Assembly: GCF_031846645.1 (NCBI RefSeq)
Contig: NZ_JAVRHN010000005.1
Location: forward strand, 186,001 to 250,000
Length of the DNA stretch: 64,000 nt
Reading direction: 5' to 3'
Source of the DNA: Autumnicola psychrophila
GTDB taxonomy: Bacteria > Bacteroidota > Bacteroidia > Flavobacteriales > Flavobacteriaceae
Shown here: one piece after another, positions 53,098-63,000 of the stretch
Layout of the letters: the number at the start of each line of letters is the position of its first letter
Position numbering within the stretch: the stretch's first letter is position 1
Made by a program: the position numbers and the translations under genes
Notes under the pieces: model-generated
Seen by the model: only the letters and a program-made list of their open reading frames with translations
What the model was told of the DNA's origin: nothing
Databases searched by the model: none

Positions 53098-55470
53098 CTA
53101 AAATCTTATGCTAAGTCCACCCCCCGCACCAAACCGGTTGTCATAACTTCCCATTACAGAAAAATTCCTGGAAAGGAAGTATTCGGCACCCACATTGTAC
53201 ACTTGTTCTTTTTCAAAGTCAGTGCCTTGGGGCAATTCATTTACCCAGCCAAAATCGGCCTGGAACTCATATTCCCCGAATATGACGAATCTTGGAAATA
53301 ACATAATTTCCCGGCTTAAACTTATTTGCGGTCTTAGCTTATGGTCCAACCGTACATCCAGGTTGAACATATATGGCGTAAAATAGCGTACCCCGGCAAC
53401 GGCAGTAGTACTTAGTTCATCCAGGTTATCTTTCATTTCATTTTCCACGTTCACCCCACCAAATACCCGAAACCAGTCGTTCAGGTAATATTCGTAAGAA
53501 AACTCAGCTTCTAAATTTTCGTTCCAGCCGTATTCTGCAATTAAATTGAACTGGTTCCTGATATTGCTGGAAACCACATTCACTTCGGTCATGTGAGAGG
53601 CTACATCTGCTAAGCCCCAGGTAAAAAAGTGATTCCCTTCCTGAAAGAGAATTTCTCTGGGATGTTCTTTCATTAGTGGATTGCGCTCGGTCTGGTAGGT
53701 TACTGCCCTGGCCATGCCCCCAACCATGTGATACAGCACATGGCAGTGTAAAAACCAATCACTGTCCTCATTGGCCTCAAATTCAATGATGGTCTTTTGC
53801 ATAGGTGCTACATTCACTGTGTGCTTGAGCGGAGAATAGGCTCCATGCTTATTAAGAACACGAAAGAAATGGCCGTGAAAATGCATGGGGTGGTGCATCA
53901 TGGTGAGGTTGTTGAATATTATTCGCACTTTTTCACCTTTTTCAATTTTAATCATATCGGCTTCGGCCAGGGGTACTCCATTCATACTCCAGATGTAGCG
54001 CCACATATTGCCGGTAAGGTTCAGCAAAATCTCTCTTTCGGATTTCGTCTCATCAATAGTAGTAGGGACAGGAGCCTGTAGAAAATCATAATTATAATCT
54101 GCAAACATTCCCATTTTTGACATATTGGATCCCCCCCTCTGCTGTCCTTTTTCTGAAGTTTGGGTCTTCTCTGAAGAGGAACGCTCTGCCCGAAGGCTGT
54201 CAGTCATCGGTTCATGTGCGTCATGATCCATCTCGGGCATTCTCTGCCTGTCCATATTCCCCATTTTTTTATCGTGGTCCATACCCATATCCCCCTCCAT
54301 TTTTTCACCATGTTCCATGTCCATTCCCCATTCTTTCATAAACTCGTAGGGCTCGACTTTGCCCGGATTGAATTTCATGGCGGGAGCTCCCATACGCATG
54401 TCCATTTCTGCCATCTGCATCATCATACCTATTTTATCCGGCCTTGGCAGCACCTCTGCCGGTAGTATGTCTCCACTTCCGAAATAGGCATGTGTAGCCC
54501 CTGAACCATCCTGGGCTACGGCCCGCATTTCAATCTGTCCGTTTTCAGGAATGGTAATGATTAGGTCATAGGTTTCTGCGATGGAAATAAAAAGTTTTTC
54601 TTTGTTCACCGGGACCACATCCAGGCCATCGGCCGAAACTAAAAGAGGCGGAGTGCCTCCGAAGGTAAGCCAAAATTGCGTTGATGCGGCTGCATTTATA
54701 ATGCGTAGCCTTACCTTATCCCCGGCTTCATATTTGGTGTAATGTTGTACTGTATCCCCGTTAGTCAAAAAAGCAGGATAATATATGTCCGCGATATCTG
54801 CACCTTCCATGCGCTGACGCCAGAAATCCAGCTGGGCACCCAAAGCGCCCCTGGCAATTACACGGTTCAAGGGAGTCGCAGTTCCTTTTTTAATGCTGTA
54901 CCATTCGTTGCCGCGCTTTAGGTTCCGCAGGACATTCCGCGGTTTCTCAAAAGTCCAATCCGATAGAACCAGTACTTCGTCGTGATCATAATTATAAGCG
55001 GCCGATGGTATTTGTGGTTCTATGACAATTGAACCGTATACGCCACTTTGTTCCTGCAGCATGGTGTGAGAGTGATACCAGTAAGTCCCAGCCTGAATGA
55101 GGGGAAATTCATACTTCTGTATCTTACCGGGCTCTATGGGTGGTGTAGTGAGGTAAGGCACTCCGTCGTAAAAATTGGGTAGCAGGAGGCCGTGCCAATG
55201 AATTGAAGTTTCCTCTTCCATTTCATTCTTAACGTATATAACGGCATATTCCCCCTCTTTAAAGTTTAAAGTTGGACCGGGAATGCTGCCGTTAATCGTC
55301 ATGCCCATGCTTTCCTCTCCTGCAATATGGACCATTTCTTCATCTAGGGTTAAATGGTACTCCCGTACAGGTAAATTATCCACATTCCCTTCTAATGAGG
55401 GGGTTTGTTGGGCATTAGTAAGATTTATTGATACAACTATTAATAATACTGCAAAAAGATGTTTTTCCAT
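53098..55470 (-). CDS. Multicopper oxidase fused to a CopB-like outer-membrane barrel
   Basis: A 790-residue fusion. A signal (about 1-20) is followed by three cupredoxin domains: HWH at 91-93 and HSH at 133-135 (copper-site pairs), HHPMHFHGHFF near 525 and HCHVLYHM near 578 (type 1/3 sites). A Met/His-rich insert lies at about 345-425 (MQMAEMDMRMGAP, GDMGMDHDKKMG), as in PcoA/CopA. The last 150 residues (about 640-790; many alternating aromatic strands, ending FGAGGGLSIRF) resemble the CopB/PcoB barrel. This joins two proteins that are normally separate (CopA, CopB). Periplasmic Cu(I) oxidation coupled to outer-membrane location is the likely result. Confidence 0.88.
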   Translation of the reverse strand: MEKHLFAVLLIVVSINLTNAQQTPSLEGNVDNLPVREYHLTLDEEMVHIAGEESMGMTINGSIPGPTLNFKEGEYAVIYVKNEMEEETSIHWHGLLLPNFYDGVPYLTTPPIEPGKIQKYEFPLIQAGTYWYHSHTMLQEQSGVYGSIVIEPQIPSAAYNYDHDEVLVLSDWTFEKPRNVLRNLKRGNEWYSIKKGTATPLNRVIARGALGAQLDFWRQRMEGADIADIYYPAFLTNGDTVQHYTKYEAGDKVRLRIINAAASTQFWLTFGGTPPLLVSADGLDVVPVNKEKLFISIAETYDLIITIPENGQIEMRAVAQDGSGATHAYFGSGDILPAEVLPRPDKIGMMMQMAEMDMRMGAPAMKFNPGKVEPYEFMKEWGMDMEHGEKMEGDMGMDHDKKMGNMDRQRMPEMDHDAHEPMTDSLRAERSSSEKTQTSEKGQQRGGSNMSKMGMFADYNYDFLQAPVPTTIDETKSEREILLNLTGNMWRYIWSMNGVPLAEADMIKIEKGEKVRIIFNNLTMMHHPMHFHGHFFRVLNKHGAYSPLKHTVNVAPMQKTIIEFEANEDSDWFLHCHVLYHMVGGMARAVTYQTERNPLMKEHPREILFQEGNHFFTWGLADVASHMTEVNVVSSNIRNQFNLIAEYGWNENLEAEFSYEYYLNDWFRVFGGVNVENEMKDNLDELSTTAVAGVRYFTPYMFNLDVRLDHKLRPQISLSREIMLFPRFVIFGEYEFQADFGWVNELPQGTDFEKEQVYNVGAEYFLSRNFSVMGSYDNRFGAGGGLSIRF

Positions 55471-55618
55471 TTCCTATTAATTTAATTAATATTTGAACAT
55501 GAAGTCATTTGTAGTGGCTATTTCAAATAAAGTATAATCTCAATGAATATTTTAATTCACTCCTAAAACAGATATACCTTACCAGTAGTAAGTAACTGGT
55601 ATTGACAAAAATATTAAA

Positions 55619-56032
55619 TCAAATAAGAAACACCTGATCCCGAAGATAAATACTATGGATCAGCAAAGGAGGAGAATAAAATGTGTAAGCCGGCACCTGC
55701 CGAGGTATATAATTAAATAGAGACACATAGGAATTCGCAAAAGCACCTAAAAACACCTGTTGTTTAAAATCCAGCGATAAAAACGAATTTTTCAACTCGT
55801 CCTGACCTTCAACTAAAATTTTTTCATTACTACAACAATGATCCTTCTTCATGGAAGTGGCCATATTGTAATGATCATGAATTCCCATTACGCAACTTTT
55901 AGCTTCAGAAAAGACAGCCAGATCCATTAAAAGACCTCCACAGAAATGTTTTTCTACAGTAAAAGATAAAGTAGACAACAACACCACAAGTGCCATCAAA
56001 ATAGAGACAATATTACGCAATGTACTTTTCAT
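55619..56032 (-). CDS. HYC_CC_PP family protein
   Basis: A 137-residue protein starting at the ATG at 56032 (an upstream in-frame ATG at 56056 would add MGMFSPLT). The signal or anchor ends near TLSF, then VEKHFCGGLLMD, KKDHCCSNE with the CC pair, and YSPPLL near the C-terminus; all three blocks of the family are present. It is a paralogue of the protein at 48864-49259 and like it lies next to metal-resistance genes. Function unknown; metal binding is inferred from the conserved Cys and His residues. Confidence 0.8.
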   Translation of the reverse strand: MKSTLRNIVSILMALVVLLSTLSFTVEKHFCGGLLMDLAVFSEAKSCVMGIHDHYNMATSMKKDHCCSNEKILVEGQDELKNSFLSLDFKQQVFLGAFANSYVSLFNYIPRQVPAYTFYSPPLLIHSIYLRDQVFLI

Positions 56033-56056
56033 CGTCAATGGAGAAAACATTCCCAT

Positions 56057-56564
56057 AATAGAATGATCTCCTAATTTTTTCGCTTAAAAAGCGAAATTAA
56101 ATATAAAATAGCAGCTAGTGTTATACTATTATGGAAAAATGTTGTACTAATTGGCTAAGCGAAATAAGCTTTCTTAATTTCATTATATAAAACTCTTTTG
56201 AGCGGCATCTCGGCGAACCTCAATATACCGTCAAGACTACGACAATTCTTCTCCCTCTTAAGAACTATATTAATGCTCTGTAGCCGGGTTTTTTTGGGTA
56301 ACAGCTAAAATCCCTGATGAATGAGGCATTGAAGAGTATTTTCAATTATACAGCTTGCTTTTAAAGCATTATAAATTCTGCTGATAATTAGCCTGTTGTA
56401 AAAAATATTTACGCTATAACCATCTGTTTATCAGATAATTAAAACCTAGTCTTACTTCCTCTCTCTTGCCGTTTTGCCTTTGGCGGAACGATCTTGATTT
56501 TTTACCGGAGACTATTAATTTTAAAAACATATCCCCGGGTGGAAATCAAATTATAAAAGGGAAT
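56057..56564. other. Intergenic region with a short hairpin
   Basis: No gene is supported. A hairpin TTTCGC-TTAAAAA-GCGAAA lies at 56078-56096. A decayed frame is visible on the minus strand near 56150-56230 (reading LDGILRFAEMPLKR), which I do not recognise. Confidence 0.5.
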
Positions 56565-56771
56565 TTAACAGCAACTTTTATTCTCCTGAATAGGAGGACA
56601 GGGAATACTTCCAAATGAACAGAACACACAACAATCACCCTCTTTGGGCCTTAAAACCTCTTTACATTGCTCACATTGATAAAAAAACTGGCAGGCATCT
56701 GTTGGCATTTCTTCTTGCTTGGAGTGGCCGCAATTAGAACACGTCAAAACAGATTTTAAAATAGTTTCCAT
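56565..56771 (-). CDS. GDCCVxC-domain small protein
   Basis: A 68-residue cysteine-rich protein. LTCSNCGHSKQEE is a zinc-ribbon-like start (Cys10, Cys13), YQCEQCKEVL a second CxxC, and GDCCVFCSFG the name-giving motif; it ends CPPIQENKSCC. Twelve cysteines in 68 residues suit binding of a soft metal such as Hg, Cd or Zn. The same family is found in mercury-resistance regions. It is the last gene, 8 nt below the oxidoreductase. Some family members carry selenocysteine, but no in-frame TGA is seen here. Confidence 0.85.
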   Translation of the reverse strand: METILKSVLTCSNCGHSKQEEMPTDACQFFYQCEQCKEVLRPKEGDCCVFCSFGSIPCPPIQENKSCC

Positions 56772-56779
56772 AGGTATGT

Positions 56780-58126
56780 TTATAACATTGATGTGATATC
56801 CGAGCCCATTGTCGGATAGGCATAAATCATTTTCTTTAAGTCTCGTACTGGCACCTCTTTGTACATCGCAAGTGAGAAAAAGTTAATCGTTTCTTCTACC
56901 CCCGGACCAATGAGATGAGCTCCCACCAAAGTACTTTTATCAGTGTCTATTATGGTTTTATAAGCATATTCCTGAACGTTAAGACGTTTAGCATTGAACC
57001 ACCCTGGAACTGCCTTGGTGTTCACTTTGATATTTAACCCAGCTTTCTCCGCTTCCACTTCAGTCAGACCTACCGAAGCCATAGGTGGTAGGGTAAAGAC
57101 AACTGACGGCATAGGTGGATATTCCGGTTTCTTATTTTTACCCTTTAATATGTTGGAAGCAATGATATTACCTTCATAAACAGCTACCGGGGTTAATGGA
57201 AGCCCATCAGTATCGGCAGCGTCACCAGCAGCATATATGGATGGATTGGAGGTACTTTGTAAGTACTTATTGACCTCAATTCCTTTCTTGTTATAATTTA
57301 CAGAAGCCTTCTTCAAGTTCAAGTCATCAATATGGGGTACTCTTCCCGCACTGTTGAAAACAGCTTCAGCTGTAAACTCTGTTTCGGAACCATTTGTTTC
57401 ACCAATTACCGTATAACCTTTTGCATCTTGCTTGATTCCCGTGACGTTTGTTTCGAGCATCAATCTTACTCCAAGTTTTCTGGTGGCCTCCGACAAATGG
57501 TGAACTATATCCTTATCAAAATTCTCCAAAGGCTGAGGTCCCCGATGTATGATGGTAACTTCTGCTCCACATCGCTTAGCTATATGTGCAAACTCAAAGG
57601 CAATGTATCCACCACCTATAAAGATTAATGAGTTAGGAAGTTCCTGAAGATTTAAAAAATCTGTACTTGTCAATGCAAGGTGACCACCGTCAAATTTCAA
57701 CTGGCGTGGACGTGCTCCAGTTGCAATAACAATCTTGCTTCCCTTTAAAACTTCCGATGCAATTTCGACTGCATCACTGCCGATGAAGCGAGCGGCACCA
57801 TGATAGGTGTCGATATCATTGTGTTTATATCCTTTTTCAATTTTTTCAGGCATTGCATCTACAAATTCCTGTTTAAAGGCCATAATGTCCTTCCATTCTA
57901 CTTGAGGAACCGTATTAATACCCTTTCCTACCAGACGTTGAGCGAAGTCTCTCACTTCGGTAGCACCAATAATTATCTTTTTTGGGTCACAACCACGAAG
58001 AGCACAAGTTCCACCATAGGGTAGCTCATCTGTCACAGCTACTTTTAATCCTTTGGAAGCACACTTGTTCGCAACGGTCATACCCGACATACCTGAACCT
58101 ATTACTATAACATCATATTGTTTCAT
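56780..58126 (-). CDS. NAD(P)/FAD-dependent disulfide oxidoreductase (mercuric-reductase-like)
   Basis: A 448-residue flavoprotein of the glutathione/mercuric reductase superfamily. GSGMSG at 10-15 binds FAD, the redox pair is Cys41/Cys46 in GTCALRGC, FIGGGYIAFEFA near 168-179 binds NAD(P), and AGDAADTDGLPLTP near 297 is the second FAD motif. Canonical MerA needs a C-terminal cysteine pair to deliver Hg(II) to the active site; this protein ends AYPTMGSDITSML without it. It may reduce Hg(II) less efficiently or act on another thiol substrate. It overlaps the MerTP-like gene by 4 nt. Confidence 0.85.
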   Translation of the reverse strand: MKQYDVIVIGSGMSGMTVANKCASKGLKVAVTDELPYGGTCALRGCDPKKIIIGATEVRDFAQRLVGKGINTVPQVEWKDIMAFKQEFVDAMPEKIEKGYKHNDIDTYHGAARFIGSDAVEIASEVLKGSKIVIATGARPRQLKFDGGHLALTSTDFLNLQELPNSLIFIGGGYIAFEFAHIAKRCGAEVTIIHRGPQPLENFDKDIVHHLSEATRKLGVRLMLETNVTGIKQDAKGYTVIGETNGSETEFTAEAVFNSAGRVPHIDDLNLKKASVNYNKKGIEVNKYLQSTSNPSIYAAGDAADTDGLPLTPVAVYEGNIIASNILKGKNKKPEYPPMPSVVFTLPPMASVGLTEVEAEKAGLNIKVNTKAVPGWFNAKRLNVQEYAYKTIIDTDKSTLVGAHLIGPGVEETINFFSLAMYKEVPVRDLKKMIYAYPTMGSDITSML

Positions 58127-58722
58127 TGTTTTCTAATTTCTGTTACTTTATATCCTGTTCGTGCAATAGCCGTTTTTACCTCTTGAACATTAGTACGTGT
58201 ATTATCGAATTCGACAACCGTGTTACCATCTTCGTAAGATACTTTGCAGGAAACAATACCATTCAGCTTGTTAACTTCGGATTTTACATGACCCTCACAT
58301 CCTGCGCAGGTCATACCGCTCACTAAGAATTCCATGGTTTGAATGTTTTTCTCCTGCACGAACACAACTTCTCTTTCATTGGAAGGATAAAAAGCTTCTG
58401 CGTAGTAAGGAAATGCTAAACTCAAGGCAACAAAAACAGTCACTCCACCCAAAAATGTTCTGGATTGGAAGAATGATGTTCGAGATTCTGTGTCGCAACC
58501 GCAATCCTCAACCTTGACAGGTTTAATCTTAAGATACCAGGCAACAGCCAAAGCAAAAAGGGAAATCACGACAAGAGGCCATCTAAAAGGCTCCAACCAT
58601 TCAAATGCACCTGCCATGGTTCCCGTTCCTGCTACTATAGTAAGTAAGGGAGTTATGCAACAAAGGGAACTGGAGATACCAGTTAAAATTCCCACTCCAA
58701 GTAAACTGTTTTTAGCATTCAT
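58123..58722 (-). CDS. Mercuric transport fusion protein MerTP-like
   Basis: A 199-residue protein that joins MerT-like membrane helices to a MerP-like HMA domain. The first helix has the CC pair at 21-22 (SSLCCITPLL), and DCGCDTES lies in the loop after helix 2. A third helix follows, then the HMA domain at about 128-199 with GMTCAGC. MerT imports Hg(II) via cysteine exchange, and MerP captures it. It overlaps both neighbours by 4 nt, with the ArsR gene upstream and the oxidoreductase downstream, so one transcript is likely. Mercury is the best guess; another thiophilic metal is possible. Confidence 0.88.
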   Translation of the reverse strand: MNAKNSLLGVGILTGISSSLCCITPLLTIVAGTGTMAGAFEWLEPFRWPLVVISLFALAVAWYLKIKPVKVEDCGCDTESRTSFFQSRTFLGGVTVFVALSLAFPYYAEAFYPSNEREVVFVQEKNIQTMEFLVSGMTCAGCEGHVKSEVNKLNGIVSCKVSYEDGNTVVEFDNTRTNVQEVKTAIARTGYKVTEIRKQ

Positions 58723-59087
58723 ATGGCTTCAGGTTGCCGATTCAACAAATTAAAAAAAGGAGCAAGAAGTTCCCGATGGTCATCCCGTAGCGAGTAAAAG
58801 ATTGTTTGACCTTCCTTTTCCGATTTTACAAAATCCCTGTCCTTCAACTTTCGCAAGTGTTGCGAAACTGCTGGTATGGTCATGTTCAGAATATCACTTA
58901 AATCACAAACACATAACCTTTCCTCTGCCTGAAGGACATAAAGAATCTTTAATCTTACGCTATTACTTACTAAAGAGAGCTTATTGGTTAAGGCACCTAC
59001 TGCCTCTTCAACTTCTGATATTTGTTCTTTACACCGTTTGATTTGGTTCAAATCGGCCTCTTTCCGTATGCAACTATTTTCTTCCAT
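58719..59087 (-). CDS. ArsR/SmtB-family metalloregulator
   Basis: A 122-residue winged-helix repressor, first gene of the operon. LCVCDLSDILNM at 58-69 gives Cys59/Cys61 at the metal-sensing helix (alpha-3 type), with further cysteines at 6 and 19. TIPAVSQHLRKLKDR at 70-84 is the recognition helix. The family lets go of DNA when metal binds. The start codon is 5 nt after a TACCTTTG promoter box (59092-59099), and a perfect 20-bp operator-like dyad lies just upstream. The gene order ArsR-MerTP-oxidoreductase-GDCCVxC suggests control of a mercury-type operon. Confidence 0.9.
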   Translation of the reverse strand: MEENSCIRKEADLNQIKRCKEQISEVEEAVGALTNKLSLVSNSVRLKILYVLQAEERLCVCDLSDILNMTIPAVSQHLRKLKDRDFVKSEKEGQTIFYSLRDDHRELLAPFFNLLNRQPEAI

Positions 59088-59091
59088 AAAA

Positions 59092-59099
59092 CAAAGGTA
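59092..59099 (-). promoter_or_regulatory. Bacteroidetes -7 box of the ArsR operon
   Basis: TACCTTTG on the minus strand matches TAnnTTTG. It ends 4 nt from the ArsR ATG, so the transcript is leaderless or nearly so. A clear -33 TTG at standard spacing is not seen. Confidence 0.6.
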
Positions 59100-59106
59100 A
59101 AAAATT

Positions 59107-59126
59107 ATTTAAGCAAGTACTTAAAT
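59107..59126. promoter_or_regulatory. ArsR-type operator
   Basis: ATTTAAG, six bases (CAAGTA), CTTAAAT: a perfect 7-6-7 inverted repeat 19 nt upstream of the ArsR start, overlapping the region between -10 and -40. This fits auto-repression by the regulator. Confidence 0.75.
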
Positions 59127-59613
59127 ACATGAAATATTTTGTTCGGCTAATTATTTTTGACATCCGAGGGTGTAGGACTATTTTTTATTTTACAAATGGC
59201 ATCATTTTAATTCAACTAATCAGTTATCTGGAGGAAAAAATAAAGAAAATCGCTGAATCATTTTTGTCGCTGATAATTAAAATAAAAAAGTAGGATAGGA
59301 TGTAGAATAAATTCCCATTGAGATAGAAAATATCTTTCTGGATGGCTGGTATATAAATCCCTTTGTTTTCCATTCTCAATGCCGTTACTGTGATGTAAAA
59401 GAAAGTACTCAATAATGAAATTTCCGTAAAACCATCGCTAAAGTGGTTAGATGGAAAACTTAGATGGGGCAATCTTTATTACTGAAGGAATTTCAAAATT
59501 AGGCTTCTCCCTCCCGTAATTGCCATTTTAAACACAACATTAATATGTACAAGCCTGCCACCGTTTCTAAACTTAGGTTAAGTAACCTTTCATTAGCTCA
59601 TCTATCTATTAAT

Positions 59614-59628
59614 TGCACTTCCTGTGCA
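59614..59628. promoter_or_regulatory. 15-bp dyad upstream of the DUF6660-RND operon
   Basis: TGCAC-TTCCT-GTGCA is a perfect inverted repeat 13 nt upstream of the -7 box at 59641. A candidate operator for the efflux genes. Confidence 0.45.
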
Positions 59629-59640
59629 TTCATATTTTAA

Positions 59641-59648
59641 TACCTTTG
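59641..59648 (+). promoter_or_regulatory. Bacteroidetes -7 box of the DUF6660-RND operon
   Basis: TACCTTTG matches TAnnTTTG exactly and lies 4 nt before the GTG start, again implying a near-leaderless message. A TTG lies 25 nt upstream, slightly far for a -33 element. Confidence 0.55.
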
Positions 59649-59652
59649 CAAT

Positions 59653-59973
59653 GTGAAATTTTTCGCAGTCATATTATCCGTTTATTTCCTGGGGCTAAAC
59701 TTTATACCCTGTGATGATACAGCCGTGTCTGAAAATCAGGATACTGTCTCCGTTAGTATGGAAATATACCAGGATCAGCCGGGAGACCAGCAGGGGACTT
59801 CTGATGACTGTCCTCCTTTTTGCCAGTGTCACTGCTGTCATATCCATTTGGTGAGAAGCACTCCCAGTGCCTTAGAAATTTTTGAACCAAAAATACCTTT
59901 TTTGACACCTTTGTTTGGAGAGCGTGTCGGCAAAGAAATTGCCTTTTCTCACTTTCAACCACCCCGCGTTTAA
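59653..59973 (+). CDS. DUF6660-family protein
   Basis: A 106-residue protein with a short N-terminal hydrophobic leader (MKFFAVILSVYFLGLNFIPC, read from GTG) and a Cys/His cluster CPPFCQCHCCHIH at about 53-65, with a further Cys near 20. These small proteins precede efflux RND genes in many Bacteroidetes and are named only by domain. The cluster suggests binding of a soft metal in the periplasm. The out-of-frame ATG two bases upstream would not give this protein. It is 93 nt before the RND gene and probably shares its promoter. Confidence 0.75.
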   Translation: MKFFAVILSVYFLGLNFIPCDDTAVSENQDTVSVSMEIYQDQPGDQQGTSDDCPPFCQCHCCHIHLVRSTPSALEIFEPKIPFLTPLFGERVGKEIAFSHFQPPRV

Positions 59974-60066
59974 TTCAACTTTTGTGATAGGATAATTATA
60001 TCCTTACGCCATTGACTTCATTAATGGCCATCTCATCTATTTATGTTGAATTAAATTCTATTATTA

Positions 60067-63000
60067 ATGATTAACAAAATTATAGCATTCTCTATAAACA
60101 ATAAGTTTATAATAGGTTTGCTAACATTGGCACTTATTGGAGCCGGAGTATGGTCTATGATGACCGTAAACCTGGGTTCGGTTCCTGATATTACAAATAA
60201 TCAGGTGCAGGTTATTACCCAATCTCCCAGCTTAGGTACTGAAGATATTGAACAGTTTGTCACTTATCCGGTCGAACTGGCAATGGGTAATCTTCCTGGG
60301 GTGACTGAATTACGGTCTATTTCCCGCTTCGGACTCTCGGTGGTAACTATCGTTTTTGAAGATGACATGGGCACTTATTTACCCCGACAGCTGGTTCAGG
60401 AAAAATTGACCGAACTGCAGGAAACCATTCCGGAAAACTTTGGTAGCCCATCGATGGGTCCAATTTCTACCGGGCTAGGACAGATTTATGAATATACCAT
60501 TCAGCCGCAACCCGGTTTTGAGACGCAATATACTCCTGTTGAGCTTCGCAGTATTCAGGACTGGATTGTAAAAAGGCAGTTAACCCTGCTGGAAGGGGTT
60601 GTGGAAGTCAATTCGTTTGGTGGATCAATCAAGCAGTACGAAGTAGCCATCAACCCTGAAAAATTAAACGCGCTGGATGTAAGTATCTCTCAGGTGTATG
60701 AGGCCCTGGCCCGGAATAATGTAAATACCGGTGGAGCCTACATTGAGAGGAACAGAATGTCCAACTTCATTCGGGGAGAAGGCCTGATCCAGTCCTTAGA
60801 TGACATCAGGAAAATAGTGGTTACCCATGAAAATAATACTCCTGTTACGATTGGAGATATAGCCGAAGAAGTGAATTTTGGAAGTCAGGTGCGTTATGGT
60901 GCTTTTACCCAGGATGGAGAGGAAGCTGTGGGGGGTATTATTATGATGCTGAAAGGTTCCAATCCTAATGCAGTGATACAGAATGTAAAAGACAGGATGG
61001 CAGAGGTGGAAGAATCCTTGCCGGAAGGACTTGAAATCAGGCCCATCATTGACAGAAGTATGCTAATTGGCAGAACAACCGATACTGTGACTAAAAACCT
61101 GTTGGAAGGAGCCTTAATTGTAATTTTTGCTTTGGTTTTTCTTCTTGGTAGCTTGCGCGGAGGTTTAATTACTGCTACCACCATTCCTCTTTCTCTGCTT
61201 TTTGCTTTTATTCTTATGAAGCAGTTTGGCGTTTGGGCAAACCTGATGAGCCTGGGTGCCATCGACTTCGGGATAATCATTGATGGTGCGGTTATTATCA
61301 TAGAAGGTGCCGTTTATGAAATCCATAAAAGGATTAAAGCCGGAAAAGCCAAGTTTAATCAGACTGTAATGGACGAGGTAGCTTACGACTCCGGAAGCAC
61401 TATGATGAGGTCGGCATTTTTTGGTCAAATTATTATCCTGATTGTGTTTGCACCTATTTTATTCCTTACCGGGGTGGAAGGCAAAATGTTCAAACCAATG
61501 GCTTACACTTTTGGTTTTGCAATGATAGGTGCCATCATCTTGTGCCTTACCTACGTTCCTATGATGACTGCATTATTTATGAAGCCGATTCAAAACAAGA
61601 AAAACTGGTATGGCAAGTTGGAGCGCTGGCTGGAAAAAGTTAGTGATAAAATCATTGGTGGTATCCATCGTGCCTACCTTCCGATTTTAAAAGTTTCCCT
61701 TCGCCTTAGAGCAGCGGTAATCATAGGATCTATTGTTTTATTAGGGGCTGCAGGTTATGTTTTTTCCACGATGGGGGGAGAATTTATTCCTCAGTTAGAT
61801 GAAGGGGACATTGCCATGCAGGCTTTGATCAGACCCGGTAGTTCGCTGACTGAATCCATAGAAGTCTCCAAAAAAATAGAAACTTTGCTACTGGAAAACT
61901 TCCCTGAAATTGAAACGGTAACAGCCCGTATCGGGGTGGCCGATATTCCTACAGATCCCATGCCGATGGATATAGCAGACATGTATCTAATTCTCGATAA
62001 GGACAGGGACAAATGGGTATCTGCTGAAACCAAAGAGGAACTCATTGAACAAATCGAAGAACTACTCAATAAAAACCTTACCGGTGTCAACTTTGTTTTC
62101 ACTCAGCCGGTAGAGCTGAGGTTTAATGAACTTCTGGAAGGGGTAAGAGAAGATATTGCAGTAAAGCTCTATGGGGAGGATTTAGAGGTACTTTCTACAA
62201 AGGTCCAGGAAATGGCAGAGATTATTCAAACCGTTCCCGGAGCCGGAGATGTGAATGCGGAAAGAACGTCTGGTCTCCCACAAATGACGGTGCGTTATAA
62301 CCGGGATAAACTCGCTCAATACGATCTGGATATTCAAAAAATCAATGAGTACATAAGCACTGCATTTGCAGGCGGAGTAGCCGGGGTTGTTTTTGAAGGA
62401 GAAAGGCGTTTCGACCTGGTGGTTCGCTTTGATGAAGCACACCGACAAAGTATTGAAGATTTAAGAACTTTATACATTGATCTTGACGATGGTACTCAAA
62501 TTCCTATCAATGAAATAGCCGATATACGTTATGTGCCCGGACCGATGCAGATATCACGTGACGACACCTATCGAAGAACTTATGTTGGGGTGAACACCCG
62601 GGGGCGCGATGTCGAGTCTGTTGTCAATGACATTCAGGCAAAACTGGATGCCGAACTGGATTTACCCCCGGGATACTACATTGAATATGGTGGAGAATTT
62701 GAAAATCTTCAAAGTGCAAAAAGCCGACTCTCCATTGTTGTTCCTATCGCCCTCTTCCTGATTTTTGTACTACTTTATTTTGCACTTAAATCTTTTTCGC
62801 AATCTATCATGATCTATATGGCCATCCCATTAGCTGCCATTGGGGGTATTTTTGCCCTCTGGCTTCGGGACATGCCTTTTAGTATTTCGGCAGGTGTAGG
62901 ATTTATCGTGCTCTTTGGAGTTGCAGTATTAAACGGACTTGTGCTGGTGAATCGCTTCAATTCATTAAAAGAAGAAGGAGTAACAAGTATTAAGGATCGG

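Larger units (their letters stand above)
59127..59652. other. Divergent intergenic region
   Basis: Between the ArsR operon and the DUF6660-led operon. An 82-codon minus-strand frame at 59224-59472 has no recognisable family and is probably chance. Two promoter boxes lie at its ends. Confidence 0.5.

Noticed and set aside
56780..58126. Calling the oxidoreductase MerA
   Set aside because: The catalytic Cys pair is present, but the C-terminal Cys-Cys pair and N-terminal HMA domain of MerA are missing, so only a reductase-family call is made.
59224..59472. Minus-strand 82-codon frame in the divergent spacer
   Set aside because: No recognisable domain and no convincing start; low-complexity hydrophobic tail. 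It may be a decayed gene but is not supported.
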